A stretch of 64,000 nucleotides of DNA from Anaerolineales bacterium. Its GTDB lineage: Bacteria > Chloroflexota > Anaerolineae > Anaerolineales > Villigracilaceae. The stretch is taken from the NCBI GenBank assembly GCA_016789305.1, contig JAEURJ010000023.1, positions 62,001 to 126,000 of the forward strand. Reading direction: 5' to 3'. The position numbers were made by a program, and so were the translations under genes. The notes beneath the pieces were generated by a model that made no database searches, was not told where the DNA came from, and saw only the letters and a program-made list of their open reading frames with translations. How positions within the stretch are numbered: the first letter of the stretch is position 1; every line of letters starts with the position of its first letter. Positions 9,056 through 17,958 of this stretch are shown here, piece by piece.

Positions 9056-9835
9056 ATGAACAAGACGATGACAAATCAGGCAGTACAAATATTCACACAG
9101 TTAAGGAATGAATTCAATATCACGATCGGGCAGGTAGAGAACTGGCAGGATCGTGAATGGAAGCAGCTCTATGATCATGTTCAAATTCTGGTCGGGGTCA
9201 TGGGGGGAAGGGAAAATTTTACGCGCAAACTGGGTGAAATCACGATAGAGCGTACTGCAACAGGCTCCAGCCTGGGGCTGGCTTACAAAGACAGGATCAA
9301 ACTCAGTGCAAGCACAACATTCTCCGCCTGGACCATCGTTCACGAACTTGCCCATGTTTGGGATGCGAAAAATAACTGGAAGCTTTCCATCACGATGGAA
9401 AAATTTACCGGCGGCTTCACAAACAAAAGATTATCTCTCATAAAAAGATTTATTCCCTGCGCCTGGGATGCTGACAAACTTGGCCCACAGAAAAAACCGG
9501 GGCTTTATGGAAGAAAACCCGGCTGCAATGCTGTCGGATATTTTTATGGAGACATCCCCAGTGGGTCCAATTGGAATTTCAATCGGAAAGAGGATTTTTC
9601 CGAATCAGTTGCAATGTATTGTGGATGGGCCCGTGGGAACGAATTATCCAGGACCGCACATGGACGGATCGAAAGATATCTTCTTCCAAATGGAACAAAA
9701 GATCCGATCTATGGTGTCACCGACAACTGGTCCGACTACGCGGCTTATTTCTACCCGCAAAATGGGGACTACACAAAAACCAAACGCTGGCAGTTCATTC
9801 ACCAATTAATGCAGGACCAAATTCAAATCAAATAA
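9056..9835 (+). CDS. Putative zinc metallopeptidase with HELAH motif
   Basis: 259 residues from the ATG at 9056. HELAH at residues 96-100 gives two zinc ligands and the catalytic Glu, and E183 in FSESVAMY is a plausible third ligand, as in gluzincins. No signal peptide or membrane segment is visible, so export is not predicted. An in-frame ATG at 9014 lies inside a perfect hairpin, so 9056 (or 9068) is preferred. TATACT at 9042-9047 is 8 bases upstream and there is no Shine-Dalgarno. I do not recognise a named family beyond a HExxH peptidase; substrate is unknown. It converges on lysA with only 6 bases between the two. Confidence 0.65.
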   Translation: MNKTMTNQAVQIFTQLRNEFNITIGQVENWQDREWKQLYDHVQILVGVMGGRENFTRKLGEITIERTATGSSLGLAYKDRIKLSASTTFSAWTIVHELAHVWDAKNNWKLSITMEKFTGGFTNKRLSLIKRFIPCAWDADKLGPQKKPGLYGRKPGCNAVGYFYGDIPSGSNWNFNRKEDFSESVAMYCGWARGNELSRTAHGRIERYLLPNGTKDPIYGVTDNWSDYAAYFYPQNGDYTKTKRWQFIHQLMQDQIQIK

Positions 9836-9841
9836 CATTCA

Positions 9842-11137
9842 TTAAATGTCGCGGATCAAAAGATCGCTAATTGTCTCACGCCGTTGAATCAAAATTGCCT
9901 TTTTATCTTCCAACATCAAAACAGCTGGCCTTCGTGAACCGTTGTAATTCGAAGACATGCTCAGATGGTAGGCACCCGCTGCAGGAATTGCGATCAAATC
10001 GCCGGCTTCAAGCTGCGGCATGGGCAGATCCTCGATCAGGATATCACCCGATTCGCAATAAGGCCCTGCAATGGAAACGCTCTCGCTTCTTTCCGCGCCC
10101 GGGCCGGATACCGGCAAACAAGAGTATCTGGCCCCGTACATTGCGTATCGCGGATTATCCGTCATACCGCCATCTGTCAAAATCCATGTTTTGCCGCTGC
10201 GTTTTTTGATTGTCCCCACCCGATACACTGCCACACCGGCGCGCGCCACCAAGCTACGACCCGGCTCCAAATGCAAATGTGGATGCGGAAGTCCGCGCAT
10301 GTTACAGCCTGCGATCACATGTTCGGCGACCACCCGCACATAATCATTTGAATCAGGCTGGGGCAATTCATCTTCGTGATATGCCACTCCCCAGCCCCCT
10401 CCTGGACAAAAATGCCATTCATCTGAAAACCCGATCTCCTTTGCCAGATCCAGGCCAATGTCAATCGCGGCATGTAATGGGCCGGCGTCCCGGAAGTTCG
10501 AGCCCTGATGAAAATGGATTCCAACCAGCGGCAAATGATTATTTTTGCAAAATACCGCCGCCTCCATCAACTCTTCGCGCGTCATACCAAATTTACTATC
10601 GTGCTGGCCGGTTTGCGTATGAGCATGGTGTGTATCCACGGCCACACCGGGCAACAGGCGCAGCCACAGATTTGGAAACAAGGTATGCTCTTTTGAAAAT
10701 AAATCCCGAATGTGATACAGCTCTGTCAAATTATCTACAACGATTGTGCCCGCATTTTGAATTGCCGACAACAAATCCGCACCCGATTTGTTCACACCAT
10801 GTACAAGGATGTGGTCACGCGGCACCCCGCCAGCTTTTGCAATGGCGATCTCCCCTTCACCGGTGCAATCCACCAACAACTGATGAGACTGTGTCCATGA
10901 CGCGATGGCTTTTCCAAGGTAGGCTTTGCCGGCGTAGGTGACAGAAGCAGGCCCGGGGTAGTGCGAAGCGAGAGCGGCTTTGTACTCCGCAGTTGAAGCA
11001 TCCATCGTGGTGCGGTCATACAAATAAAGCGGGGTTCCATATTGTGCGGCCAGGTCTTGCAGTGAGTGGCCATTAATGGTCAAGATATTATTTTCGATTT
11101 TGGCGGTGGTTGGGAAAAGTCGAAGTCGGTTCATCAT
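9842..11137 (-). CDS. lysA: Diaminopimelate decarboxylase
   Basis: 431 residues, a PLP fold-type III decarboxylase for the last step of lysine synthesis. Lys71 in YAGKA is the PLP Schiff-base lysine. The barrel motifs HFHQGS and PGGGWG and the EPGRS segment bind PLP phosphate. The dimer-interface CESGD motif supplies the catalytic Cys and substrate contacts. Length and motif order match LysA; carboxynorspermidine decarboxylase is a relative but is normally shorter. Its ATG overlaps the stop of the diguanylate cyclase gene by 4 bases, so the two are translationally coupled. Coupling of lysine synthesis to a c-di-GMP enzyme is unexpected and may only reflect operon packing. Confidence 0.92.
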   Translation of the reverse strand: MMNRLRLFPTTAKIENNILTINGHSLQDLAAQYGTPLYLYDRTTMDASTAEYKAALASHYPGPASVTYAGKAYLGKAIASWTQSHQLLVDCTGEGEIAIAKAGGVPRDHILVHGVNKSGADLLSAIQNAGTIVVDNLTELYHIRDLFSKEHTLFPNLWLRLLPGVAVDTHHAHTQTGQHDSKFGMTREELMEAAVFCKNNHLPLVGIHFHQGSNFRDAGPLHAAIDIGLDLAKEIGFSDEWHFCPGGGWGVAYHEDELPQPDSNDYVRVVAEHVIAGCNMRGLPHPHLHLEPGRSLVARAGVAVYRVGTIKKRSGKTWILTDGGMTDNPRYAMYGARYSCLPVSGPGAERSESVSIAGPYCESGDILIEDLPMPQLEAGDLIAIPAAGAYHLSMSSNYNGSRRPAVLMLEDKKAILIQRRETISDLLIRDI

Positions 11138-13671
11138 TTACGCAGAGCACTCGCAAGATGGATTTGATTTTTACCATTTCGTTTTGCAGTCAACTCGGCT
11201 TGATCCGCAGCAAGCAGCAAGGAGGCAAGTGTATCTCCATCATTCGGGAAGGTGGCGACACCAATGCTAAGGGTATATCCAGAAACAGCCCCCATCGAAT
11301 CCTGCTGTGGGGGAATATTTTTGCGGGCGGAGTTAAGCAGGCGCTCTGCAAATTTTAGAATTCCAGATTCATCGGTGTTCGGAAGGATAACAGCAAATTC
11401 ATCGCCGCCGTAACGAGCCGGGATATCTCCCTTTCTTAAGTTTGCTCGAATCAGATCAGAGATCGATTTCAATCGAATATCACCAGCAGGATGCCCCCAG
11501 GTGTCATTAAATTGCTTGAAAGAATCAATATCGAACATCAACAGCGAAAGTGGCTGAAAGGATTTTGATGCATGTCCGATTTCATTTTGAAGCATTTCCT
11601 CAAAGGCACGGCGATTATACAGACCCGTGACAGAATCTGTCATGGCTACAGACTTAACTTGTGCATGGAGTCGCGCATTATCCACCGCAAGCGAAATGGA
11701 TGCAGCCAGAGTGTTGAGTAACTCCACATCCGCTTGTGTAAGCGGAGACTGTGAACCCGCCTCCACATTCATGACACCCAGAACAACATTGTCTTTCAAT
11801 AGCGGAACGCAAATCTCGCTGCGCACGTCTGTGGCAGCAGGCAGGTAATTTGGCTCACCTGAAACATCGCGGATAAATTGCGTCTTTTTCGTTCGTGCAG
11901 TACGGCCAATGACCCCCTGACTGATATGAAGTTTATGAAAGGCCGCATCATCCGAATATCCACTCTGCGCGCCCATATGCAAATCCTCCCCCTCCAGCAA
12001 ATAAATGCTTACGTGGGAATAACCAAACGATTCGCGCAACACCCGAACGAAGGTCTTAAATATCTCATCCAGATCCAGAGAGGAGGAAATAATATGCGAG
12101 ACTTCCTGAACAGTGGAAATCACCTTTAAATTTGCCTGTGTCTTTGCGAACAAACGCGCCCTTTCCAAGGAAGATGCCACATAATTGGACAGAGTCTGCA
12201 AGGTTTGAGCATCATCCGCATAAAACAACCCTCTTTGTGAATACTCTACATACAATACGCCAAGCAGCCGTCCATTATTCAAAATCGGAACGGCAATTGC
12301 CGAGCCTTTGCGGTTTTCAGTGGAAAAATAATAGGGATCCTCAGCCACATTGTCGCTGATGTATATCTCTCGGGTTTCGGCAACATGACCGATGATGCCA
12401 CTCCCAACTTCCTGACGAAACCCTGTTCGATATCCAAAATCCTCCTTGCCGGAAATGGCAGAGACCTCCATAAAATTCTCATCCACCAGCAGGGAAATGG
12501 CAGCTTCAGAAAAATTGAACCGTTCCACCATGGCATCGACTGTTTTCTGAAGAATCTCATCCTCGTTAAGGCTGTTGACAATGCCGCTGGCCACTTCTTC
12601 AAGCAGGCTTAATTGTTCCGAGCGCCGCACTTGAGCATCGAACAATTCCTTTTCCGAAGTGGTATCGCGCATGGTGACCACATGTCCGATCATTATTTTT
12701 TCGTAATTGAAAAGTTTTGAAATCCGTACATCGTGCCAGAAGGTCCTTCCATCCTTTTCATTTTCAAGCAAAAATCCCGCATCACCCAACGCCCAATGTT
12801 GTGCAAACAATTCCGCAGCGGGAAGGACCTTGAACACATTTTTTCCCAGCAATGTTTCATCTTCATTTAACCATTCGAACATCGCCTTATTGACGTTTGT
12901 AATACGATCCTTCAAGTCGGCAACAAGGACTGCTTCGCGCAAATTCTCAACAATGACGGGGGCGGCGATGGGGATCAGATTAAGCAATCCAAGGCGAAAG
13001 AACCCCACCGCAAAGAGCGAGGAAGTGACAAGAAAGCTAAATGGAGTGGGGTCAATGGCCAAAGGGACCAGCTTAAACAGGTAAACGATATTCGCAATAA
13101 AAGTAATGAACGCGCCTAACAGCATAACGCCAACTTGCTGGCGAATGACAGATGGTGACGATGAATAAACCCCGACATAAACGACCATGCCTAGCAAAAT
13201 GGTGAGATACACAATGGCTGTACCACCCCAGAATACAGGTCCATATTCGAGGATCAACCCACCGGCCCCGGCAGCAGGCATCTCGATCTTCGACCAGATC
13301 AAATGGTGCCATTCATTTGTAAAGCTGAACAGTATCAGAATGATTTCCGGAAGAAACAAAAAAAACAATCTCCCCTTTTTTGCCCACCAATCAATCCTCC
13401 CTCCATAGCGCAATGCAAATGCCAGCCACAATGGGCCGCACATTGTCATGCCGAGATATAACATTTTTCTGGCAAATACTTTAAGAGAATAAGAGGGAAG
13501 AACCAATTCGAGAAAATAGAAAAGGCCCCAATCCGCCATGGCAAGCACCAGAAAGCCAAGCAGACGGGAACCGCGTTTTTGCAGGTCAAAAAAAGCCTGA
13601 TAAACAATCCCCAAGGTTAACAGAACAAGCAGGAATAGACAAACCGAATAAATCAATAGAGAAGAGTTCAT
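11134..13671 (-). CDS. Membrane diguanylate cyclase (7TM-PAS-GAF-GAF-GGDEF)
   Basis: About 845 residues. Seven hydrophobic segments fill the first 240 residues (histidine-kinase-type 7TM region), followed by PAS (245-345), two GAF domains (365-515, 525-680) and GGDEF (685-845). The catalytic motif YGGDEF is intact (GGDEF about 762-766 if numbered from the GTG), and R-x-x-D five residues before it is the product-inhibition I-site. It should make c-di-GMP from two GTP at the membrane under control of its sensors. Two starts are possible: GTG at 13692 or ATG at 13671. Neither has a good Shine-Dalgarno; the ATG is preferred because hydrophobic sequence begins right after it. Confidence 0.93.
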   Translation of the reverse strand: MNSSLLIYSVCLFLLVLLTLGIVYQAFFDLQKRGSRLLGFLVLAMADWGLFYFLELVLPSYSLKVFARKMLYLGMTMCGPLWLAFALRYGGRIDWWAKKGRLFFLFLPEIILILFSFTNEWHHLIWSKIEMPAAGAGGLILEYGPVFWGGTAIVYLTILLGMVVYVGVYSSSPSVIRQQVGVMLLGAFITFIANIVYLFKLVPLAIDPTPFSFLVTSSLFAVGFFRLGLLNLIPIAAPVIVENLREAVLVADLKDRITNVNKAMFEWLNEDETLLGKNVFKVLPAAELFAQHWALGDAGFLLENEKDGRTFWHDVRISKLFNYEKIMIGHVVTMRDTTSEKELFDAQVRRSEQLSLLEEVASGIVNSLNEDEILQKTVDAMVERFNFSEAAISLLVDENFMEVSAISGKEDFGYRTGFRQEVGSGIIGHVAETREIYISDNVAEDPYYFSTENRKGSAIAVPILNNGRLLGVLYVEYSQRGLFYADDAQTLQTLSNYVASSLERARLFAKTQANLKVISTVQEVSHIISSSLDLDEIFKTFVRVLRESFGYSHVSIYLLEGEDLHMGAQSGYSDDAAFHKLHISQGVIGRTARTKKTQFIRDVSGEPNYLPAATDVRSEICVPLLKDNVVLGVMNVEAGSQSPLTQADVELLNTLAASISLAVDNARLHAQVKSVAMTDSVTGLYNRRAFEEMLQNEIGHASKSFQPLSLLMFDIDSFKQFNDTWGHPAGDIRLKSISDLIRANLRKGDIPARYGGDEFAVILPNTDESGILKFAERLLNSARKNIPPQQDSMGAVSGYTLSIGVATFPNDGDTLASLLLAADQAELTAKRNGKNQIHLASALRK

Positions 13672-13702
13672 ATGAGGGGTCAATCTTCTCACTACATTTG
13701 GT

Positions 13703-14080
13703 TTATTCGCTAAAGAACAGCCCCCACCACACCTGCCAATTTTGCATCGGTGTGGGCATCGGTGTAGGTGTGGCGATCACAATGGGGTCGCTTCCTGGTT
13801 GACCGATCGGAACGACTGGCTGGTCCCCCTCCTTCATATAATGACCTTCCGTACGTGCCCATTCCTCTACCGCTTGCGTTGAATCCGCGTAGGCTAATTG
13901 GGTTTGCAAGGCAACCTGGGTTTGAACGGAATGCGTAGCGGCAACGCGCACCTGATCGAGCTGGTCATTCAATCGGTTCAACTCTTCGAGGCGGGAATTT
14001 AATTCCACCATGATCAGGATCAAAACAATAATACCGGCAAAAACAGCGACACGGCGCATACTAAAGGGAAATTCGGGCAT
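13703..14080 (-). CDS. FtsB/DivIC-like single-pass septum protein
   Basis: 125 residues: a short cytosolic tail, one membrane segment (about 10-26), a coiled coil (about 27-65) with Leu heptads, a small conserved-looking module ending near WARTEGHYMKEGD, and a Pro/Thr-rich tail. The order TM, coiled coil and the WAR...GYVKEGE-like segment is that of the FtsB/DivIC septum initiator family, which links cell-wall synthesis to the divisome. The gene starts a minus-strand operon with the diguanylate cyclase and lysA. Its -10 box ends 6 bases before the ATG and there is no Shine-Dalgarno, so the message is probably leaderless. Family call is likely; function is inferred. Confidence 0.72.
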   Translation of the reverse strand: MPEFPFSMRRVAVFAGIIVLILIMVELNSRLEELNRLNDQLDQVRVAATHSVQTQVALQTQLAYADSTQAVEEWARTEGHYMKEGDQPVVPIGQPGSDPIVIATPTPMPTPMQNWQVWWGLFFSE

Positions 14081-14086
14081 GTCTTT

Positions 14087-14115
14087 ATCTTAATCGGTAT
14101 TCCGCGCATTGACAA
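14087..14115 (-). promoter_or_regulatory. Promoter of the FtsB-like operon, sharing its -35 with the rplI promoter
   Basis: On the minus strand TTGTCA (14115-14110), a 17-base spacer and TAAGAT (14092-14087) precede the ATG at 14080 by 6 bases. The -35 box overlaps the opposite-strand TTGACA of the rplI promoter almost completely. Confidence 0.65.
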
Positions 14116-14139
14116 GAAACTTGTTCTTCGTGGTACAAT
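14109..14139 (+). promoter_or_regulatory. Promoter of rplI
   Basis: TTGACA (14109-14114) and TACAAT (14134-14139) lie 19 bases apart, slightly long. A small stem (AGAGCG/CGCTCT, about 14150-14175) lies in the leader, and AAAGGGA precedes the rplI ATG. Confidence 0.6.
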
Positions 14140-14203
14140 CTGCGCCCGAAGAGCGTAGTACCCTTCGCTCTCATATCTTTTCCTACGAAAGGGATTAAAT
14201 CAA

Positions 14204-14770
14204 ATGAAAGTGTTACTTATTAAGGACGTGTACAAACTTGGCCGTGCCGGGGACATCAAGAAGGTGGCCGATGGCTATGGCCGCAACTTCCTCCTCCCCC
14301 AAAAGCTTGCCGTGCTCGCCACTGAAGGCGCATTAAAGCAGGTTCAAAAGATCAAGGCACAGGCAGAGATCAGCCGCAATGCGCAGAACAACGAACTCTC
14401 CGGCGTTGCAGAACAGATCAAAGCGGTTACACTCACCTTCCCCGCAAAGGCTGGCGACACCGGCAAGCTCTATGGTTCCATCACAACTCAGGATATCGCC
14501 TCCGCTCTCTCTGAACAGGTTAAATTCGAGGTGAAACGCCAGCAGATCGGCATTCAACCCATCCGTGCTCTTGGCGAATTCACCGGCAATGCCCGCCTCA
14601 CCATGGACCTCATCCCTGAGTTCAAGATTATTGTCCATCGCGAAGGCGAAAGCGCCGATAGCGTCACCGCCCATACCGAAGAAGAAAAACCTGAAAAGAA
14701 AAAAGGCGGCAAGGCCAAGGAAGCAGCAAAAGAAGAAGCCCCCGCCGAAGATGCCCCCAAGGCAGAGTAA
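14204..14770 (+). CDS. rplI: 50S ribosomal protein L9 with charged C-terminal extension
   Basis: 188 residues. The N-terminal rRNA-binding domain is canonical (MKVLLIKDVYKLGRAGDI, then GYGRNFLLP), followed by the long connecting helix and the C-terminal globular domain with GKLYGSIT. The family is usually near 150 residues; the last 40 here are a low-complexity Lys/Glu/Ala tail, of a kind seen on some ribosomal proteins. L9 binds 23S rRNA near the L1 stalk base and helps frame maintenance. It opens a three-gene plus-strand run with the RodZ-like gene and rimO, although a strong terminator follows it. Confidence 0.97.
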   Translation: MKVLLIKDVYKLGRAGDIKKVADGYGRNFLLPQKLAVLATEGALKQVQKIKAQAEISRNAQNNELSGVAEQIKAVTLTFPAKAGDTGKLYGSITTQDIASALSEQVKFEVKRQQIGIQPIRALGEFTGNARLTMDLIPEFKIIVHREGESADSVTAHTEEEKPEKKKGGKAKEAAKEEAPAEDAPKAE

Positions 14771-14794
14771 CTTCAAAAGTATTTCGAATTCAGG

Positions 14795-14832
14795 TGGCAG
14801 TCACCTTTGTAAAAGGGTGACTGCCATTTTTT
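14795..14832 (+). terminator. Intrinsic terminator after rplI
   Basis: TGGCAGTCACC (14795-14805) pairs with GGTGACTGCCA (14816-14826) around a 10-base loop and is followed by seven T. The downstream rodZ-like gene starts only 20 bases later, so it needs read-through or its own promoter; TAAAAT at 14842-14847 is a candidate -10. Confidence 0.88.
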
Positions 14833-14852
14833 ATATCGATTAAAATACAGCC

Positions 14853-16541
14853 ATGCTCACTATCGGTCAACGCCTCAAAAAAGAACGTGAGGCCCGCTAT
14901 CTCACCATTGAAAAAGCATCTGACGAAACGCGCATCCGTATCATTTTCCTGAAGGCGCTCGAAGCAGATGATTATTCAGTCATGCCTTCAGCCGCACAGG
15001 GTCGTGGTTTTCTTCGCAATTATGCCGCCTACCTCGATATCAACATTGATGAAGTCATCGCGGAGATGCAGAGAAATGCCCCGCCTGTCGAAGAAGTAAG
15101 CGGACCGCTTCCGCAAGTCAATTTACTTGAGACGGAAGTTCCGTCGTTGACTGAAGCGGAACAAGATTCAAACTTTCTTTCCTCATTGACTGATCGCTTC
15201 CAATCCACCCTGGCCTGGTTCAACAAACCGAACGAAGTTTCACCCACGCTGGAAGAGACTCCGCCGGCTGCCATTGACGAATCCATGCCCGATGAAACTC
15301 AAGCCGAGCCGATCATCGAAGAGCCAAAACCAAAAGAGAGAAAGAAAAAGAAGTTGGTCGAAGAAGCACCTGCGATTATCGATTCTGTTTCAACACAAGA
15401 AAAAGCAGATGAGACAAAAGTTGAAGTACAGGAAATACCAATGGAGGCCGAGCAAACTGAAGCGGAGCCTGAAGCGAAAATAAGTCTGTTGGAAAAGTTA
15501 CGTTCCGTTATTTCAACTCGCACAGCAAAAACAGAAGTTGATGAAGAAGTTATTGTCGAAAAGGAAGATCAACCGGTTCAACCAACTGTACCGGCAACCG
15601 TGATCTTTGCAGAGATCGGCAAACAGTTGCGCGAACGACGCGAGTTGATCAGCCTGACGATGGAGGAAGTGGAACGGCACATCAAGTTAAGAGTGGCATT
15701 CGTCAAGGCGCTTGAAGAAGGCGCATTCGATAAACTCCCTTCCACCGTGCAAACTCGTGGAATGCTGACAAACTACGCCACGTTCTTGGACATGGACACC
15801 GACAAGATCCTGCTGCGATACGCGGATGCGCTGCAGGCACGGAGGCGTGAAAAATATTCTGAAACGCCGCGTGAAAAAATCCAGACTGAGGTCAACGCAG
15901 CCATTCCATTATTGCGCGGATTTATCGCCGGTGACCTTGTCTTTGGCATTACAATGATCGCCATTCTCCTGGCTCTTGGCGTGTGGGGCATTGGCCGTGT
16001 GATCGATTCTCAAAACGATACAAACGCCGAGCCAACTTCCGCCTCGATCGTTGATGTGCTGGCAGACGTACCGCTTGTCACCGAAACACCGGAGGGTTTT
16101 CTGCCGGTCAACGATCCGGCGCTGGCAACAAACGCACTCGGGCCGGATGGCGCACTTGCAACTCCAACCATCAGTTTGAATGCAAATGTAGTAGTCAGTA
16201 TTTTTTCCGTGGAACGTGCGTTTGTGCGCATCGCTGTCGATGGTGAAACGGTCTTCGAAGGGCGCATTGCCCCGTTCGAGACCCAGCAATTTGAGGCTGA
16301 AGAAAAAATCGAAATTCTTTGCGGTAATGCCGCAGCATTGCGAATTACTTATAATGGACGTGACCTCGGCCTGATGGGCAACGTGGGTGAAGTGGCAAGC
16401 CGCATTTATACGATCTCCGGGATCGTGGCACCCACATCCACTCCCACTCCCAGCGCAACGATCACACCCTTGGTATCGAACACGCCAACTTCAACGATCA
16501 CACCTACCCCCACGGCGACGGAAGAAACACCTTCGCCGTAA
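14853..16541 (+). CDS. rodZ: RodZ-like cytoskeletal membrane protein with two N-terminal HTH domains
   Basis: 562 residues. A RodZ-type helix-turn-helix fills about 1-72 (IGQRLKKEREARYLTIEKAS, then GRGFLRNYAAYLDI). A charged Glu/Pro/Lys linker runs to about 245. A second HTH of the same kind follows (about 250-330, IGKQLRERRELISLTMEEVE, then TRGMLTNYATFLDM). One membrane helix lies at about 362-384, then a DUF4115-like beta domain (about 430-510) and a Thr/Pro-rich tail. RodZ links MreB filaments to the elongasome through its HTH. Usual RodZ proteins have one HTH, so the duplication is notable. A candidate -10 box lies 5 bases before the ATG and no Shine-Dalgarno is seen. Family confident; effect of duplication unknown. 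Confidence 0.88.
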   Translation: MLTIGQRLKKEREARYLTIEKASDETRIRIIFLKALEADDYSVMPSAAQGRGFLRNYAAYLDINIDEVIAEMQRNAPPVEEVSGPLPQVNLLETEVPSLTEAEQDSNFLSSLTDRFQSTLAWFNKPNEVSPTLEETPPAAIDESMPDETQAEPIIEEPKPKERKKKKLVEEAPAIIDSVSTQEKADETKVEVQEIPMEAEQTEAEPEAKISLLEKLRSVISTRTAKTEVDEEVIVEKEDQPVQPTVPATVIFAEIGKQLRERRELISLTMEEVERHIKLRVAFVKALEEGAFDKLPSTVQTRGMLTNYATFLDMDTDKILLRYADALQARRREKYSETPREKIQTEVNAAIPLLRGFIAGDLVFGITMIAILLALGVWGIGRVIDSQNDTNAEPTSASIVDVLADVPLVTETPEGFLPVNDPALATNALGPDGALATPTISLNANVVVSIFSVERAFVRIAVDGETVFEGRIAPFETQQFEAEEKIEILCGNAAALRITYNGRDLGLMGNVGEVASRIYTISGIVAPTSTPTPSATITPLVSNTPTSTITPTPTATEETPSP

Positions 16542-16565
16542 GATCATTTATCGTTAGGAAAACAG

Positions 16566-17921
16566 ATGTCAAATAAAAATACATTCCACCTCGTCTCGCT
16601 CGGCTGCGCCAAGAATACAGTCGATTCCGATTCAATGGCGCAGCTATTGATCCGCGATGGATACGAATCCATTGAAAGCCCGGACAATGCCTCAATCCTG
16701 ATCGTCAACACCTGCGGATTTATCGGACCCGCCAAGGAAGAATCTTTACGCGTGCTGGGTGAACTCGCCGAAACAAAACGGGATGGACAAATCCTCATCG
16801 CTGCCGGGTGCCTCACCCAACGCTACGGCGTGGAAGTGGCTCAAAAGGTTCCGGGCATCGATGGCATTCTCGGCACACGCCGCTGGATGGACATTGTACA
16901 AGTGGTGACCGAATTAAGAAAAACAGTACACCCCGAGCCTTTGTATCATCTTCCAGTTGAAGTAAAAACTGTTGGCACCGATGAGCATGACGCCCTGCGG
17001 GTAAGTGTGGCAGGCGCAAGTGCTTATATCAAAATAGCAGATGGATGCCGCCGACCCTGTGCGTTCTGTGCCATTCCGTTGATCAAAGGCACGGCAGTAT
17101 CGCGCCCCATCGAGTCAATTATCAATGAAGCGCGAAAACTTCGTGATGTAGGTGTTCGCGAACTTGTGCTCATTGCACAAGACAGCACGGATTACGGACA
17201 TGACCTCGGCATGAAGGAAGGTCTCGCCGATTTACTCGTACAGCTCACTGACTCTGTACCCGACGTGGATTGGGTCCGCGTGATGTATGCCTATCCCGGT
17301 TACGTCACTGATCGGCTGATCGAAGTGATGGCAACCCGCAAACAAATTTTGCCATATCTCGATATGCCGCTGCAACACGCACATCCGAAAACTTTATATC
17401 GCATGAAACGCCCATCCAATATTGATTGGGTGCACAAAACACTTGCAAAGATGCGCGCTGCTGTCAAAGACCTAACCATCCGTACGACGTTCATGGTAGG
17501 TTATCCCGGCGAAACGGATGAAGAATATCAGGCTCTGCTGGATTTTGTGAATGAGATCCGCTTCGACCGCGTTGGGGCATTCCAGTTTTCCTTTGAGCCA
17601 GGCACCACATCCGAGCCTTTGGGAGACCCTGTGCCAGCAGAAGTCAAACAGGCACGTTATGAACAGCTGATGGAAACCCAGCAAAATATTTCACTGCAAG
17701 TCAATCAATCCTACGTCGGCAAGACGCTGGACGTTTTAATCGAAGGCTTTGACAACGGTATCTCCATCGGACGTTCCTACCGCGATGCCCCTGAAATTGA
17801 CGGCATGGTCTTCGTGGAAGGTCAGGCGAAGATCGGTCAGATCGTGCCGGTGAGGATCACCGGCGCCATGGCGTATGACCTGACCGGGTCGCTTGTACAG
17901 CAGCCAGTGATTCAACTCTAA
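16566..17921 (+). CDS. rimO: Ribosomal protein uS12 (S12) methylthiotransferase RimO
   Basis: 451 residues, the usual RimO length. The N-terminal MTTase domain has the three cluster cysteines (C14 in SLGCAKN, one in NTCGFI, one in AAGCLTQR). The radical-SAM CxxxCxxC motif is C161-C165-C168 (DGCRRPCAFC), and the final 65 residues form a TRAM domain. The SLGCAKNxVDS start and G-rich barrel distinguish RimO from the tRNA enzyme MiaB. The enzyme adds a methylthio group to a conserved Asp of S12. It follows the RodZ-like gene after 24 bases and ends at a bidirectional terminator. Confidence 0.97.
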   Translation: MSNKNTFHLVSLGCAKNTVDSDSMAQLLIRDGYESIESPDNASILIVNTCGFIGPAKEESLRVLGELAETKRDGQILIAAGCLTQRYGVEVAQKVPGIDGILGTRRWMDIVQVVTELRKTVHPEPLYHLPVEVKTVGTDEHDALRVSVAGASAYIKIADGCRRPCAFCAIPLIKGTAVSRPIESIINEARKLRDVGVRELVLIAQDSTDYGHDLGMKEGLADLLVQLTDSVPDVDWVRVMYAYPGYVTDRLIEVMATRKQILPYLDMPLQHAHPKTLYRMKRPSNIDWVHKTLAKMRAAVKDLTIRTTFMVGYPGETDEEYQALLDFVNEIRFDRVGAFQFSFEPGTTSEPLGDPVPAEVKQARYEQLMETQQNISLQVNQSYVGKTLDVLIEGFDNGISIGRSYRDAPEIDGMVFVEGQAKIGQIVPVRITGAMAYDLTGSLVQQPVIQL

Positions 17922-17923
17922 AT

Positions 17924-17956
17924 AAAAAGAGCGGACTTGTAAAGTCCGCTCTTTTT
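17924..17956. terminator. Bidirectional terminator between rimO and the TPR operon
   Basis: A 15-bp perfect stem (17924-17938 with 17942-17956, loop GTA) is flanked by A-run on the left and T-run on the right. It can stop transcription from both converging units. Confidence 0.95.
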
Positions 17957-17958
17957 AT

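Noticed and set aside
10210..10941. 243-codon plus-strand frame over lysA
   Set aside because: Shadow of lysA; Pro/His/Arg-rich composition.
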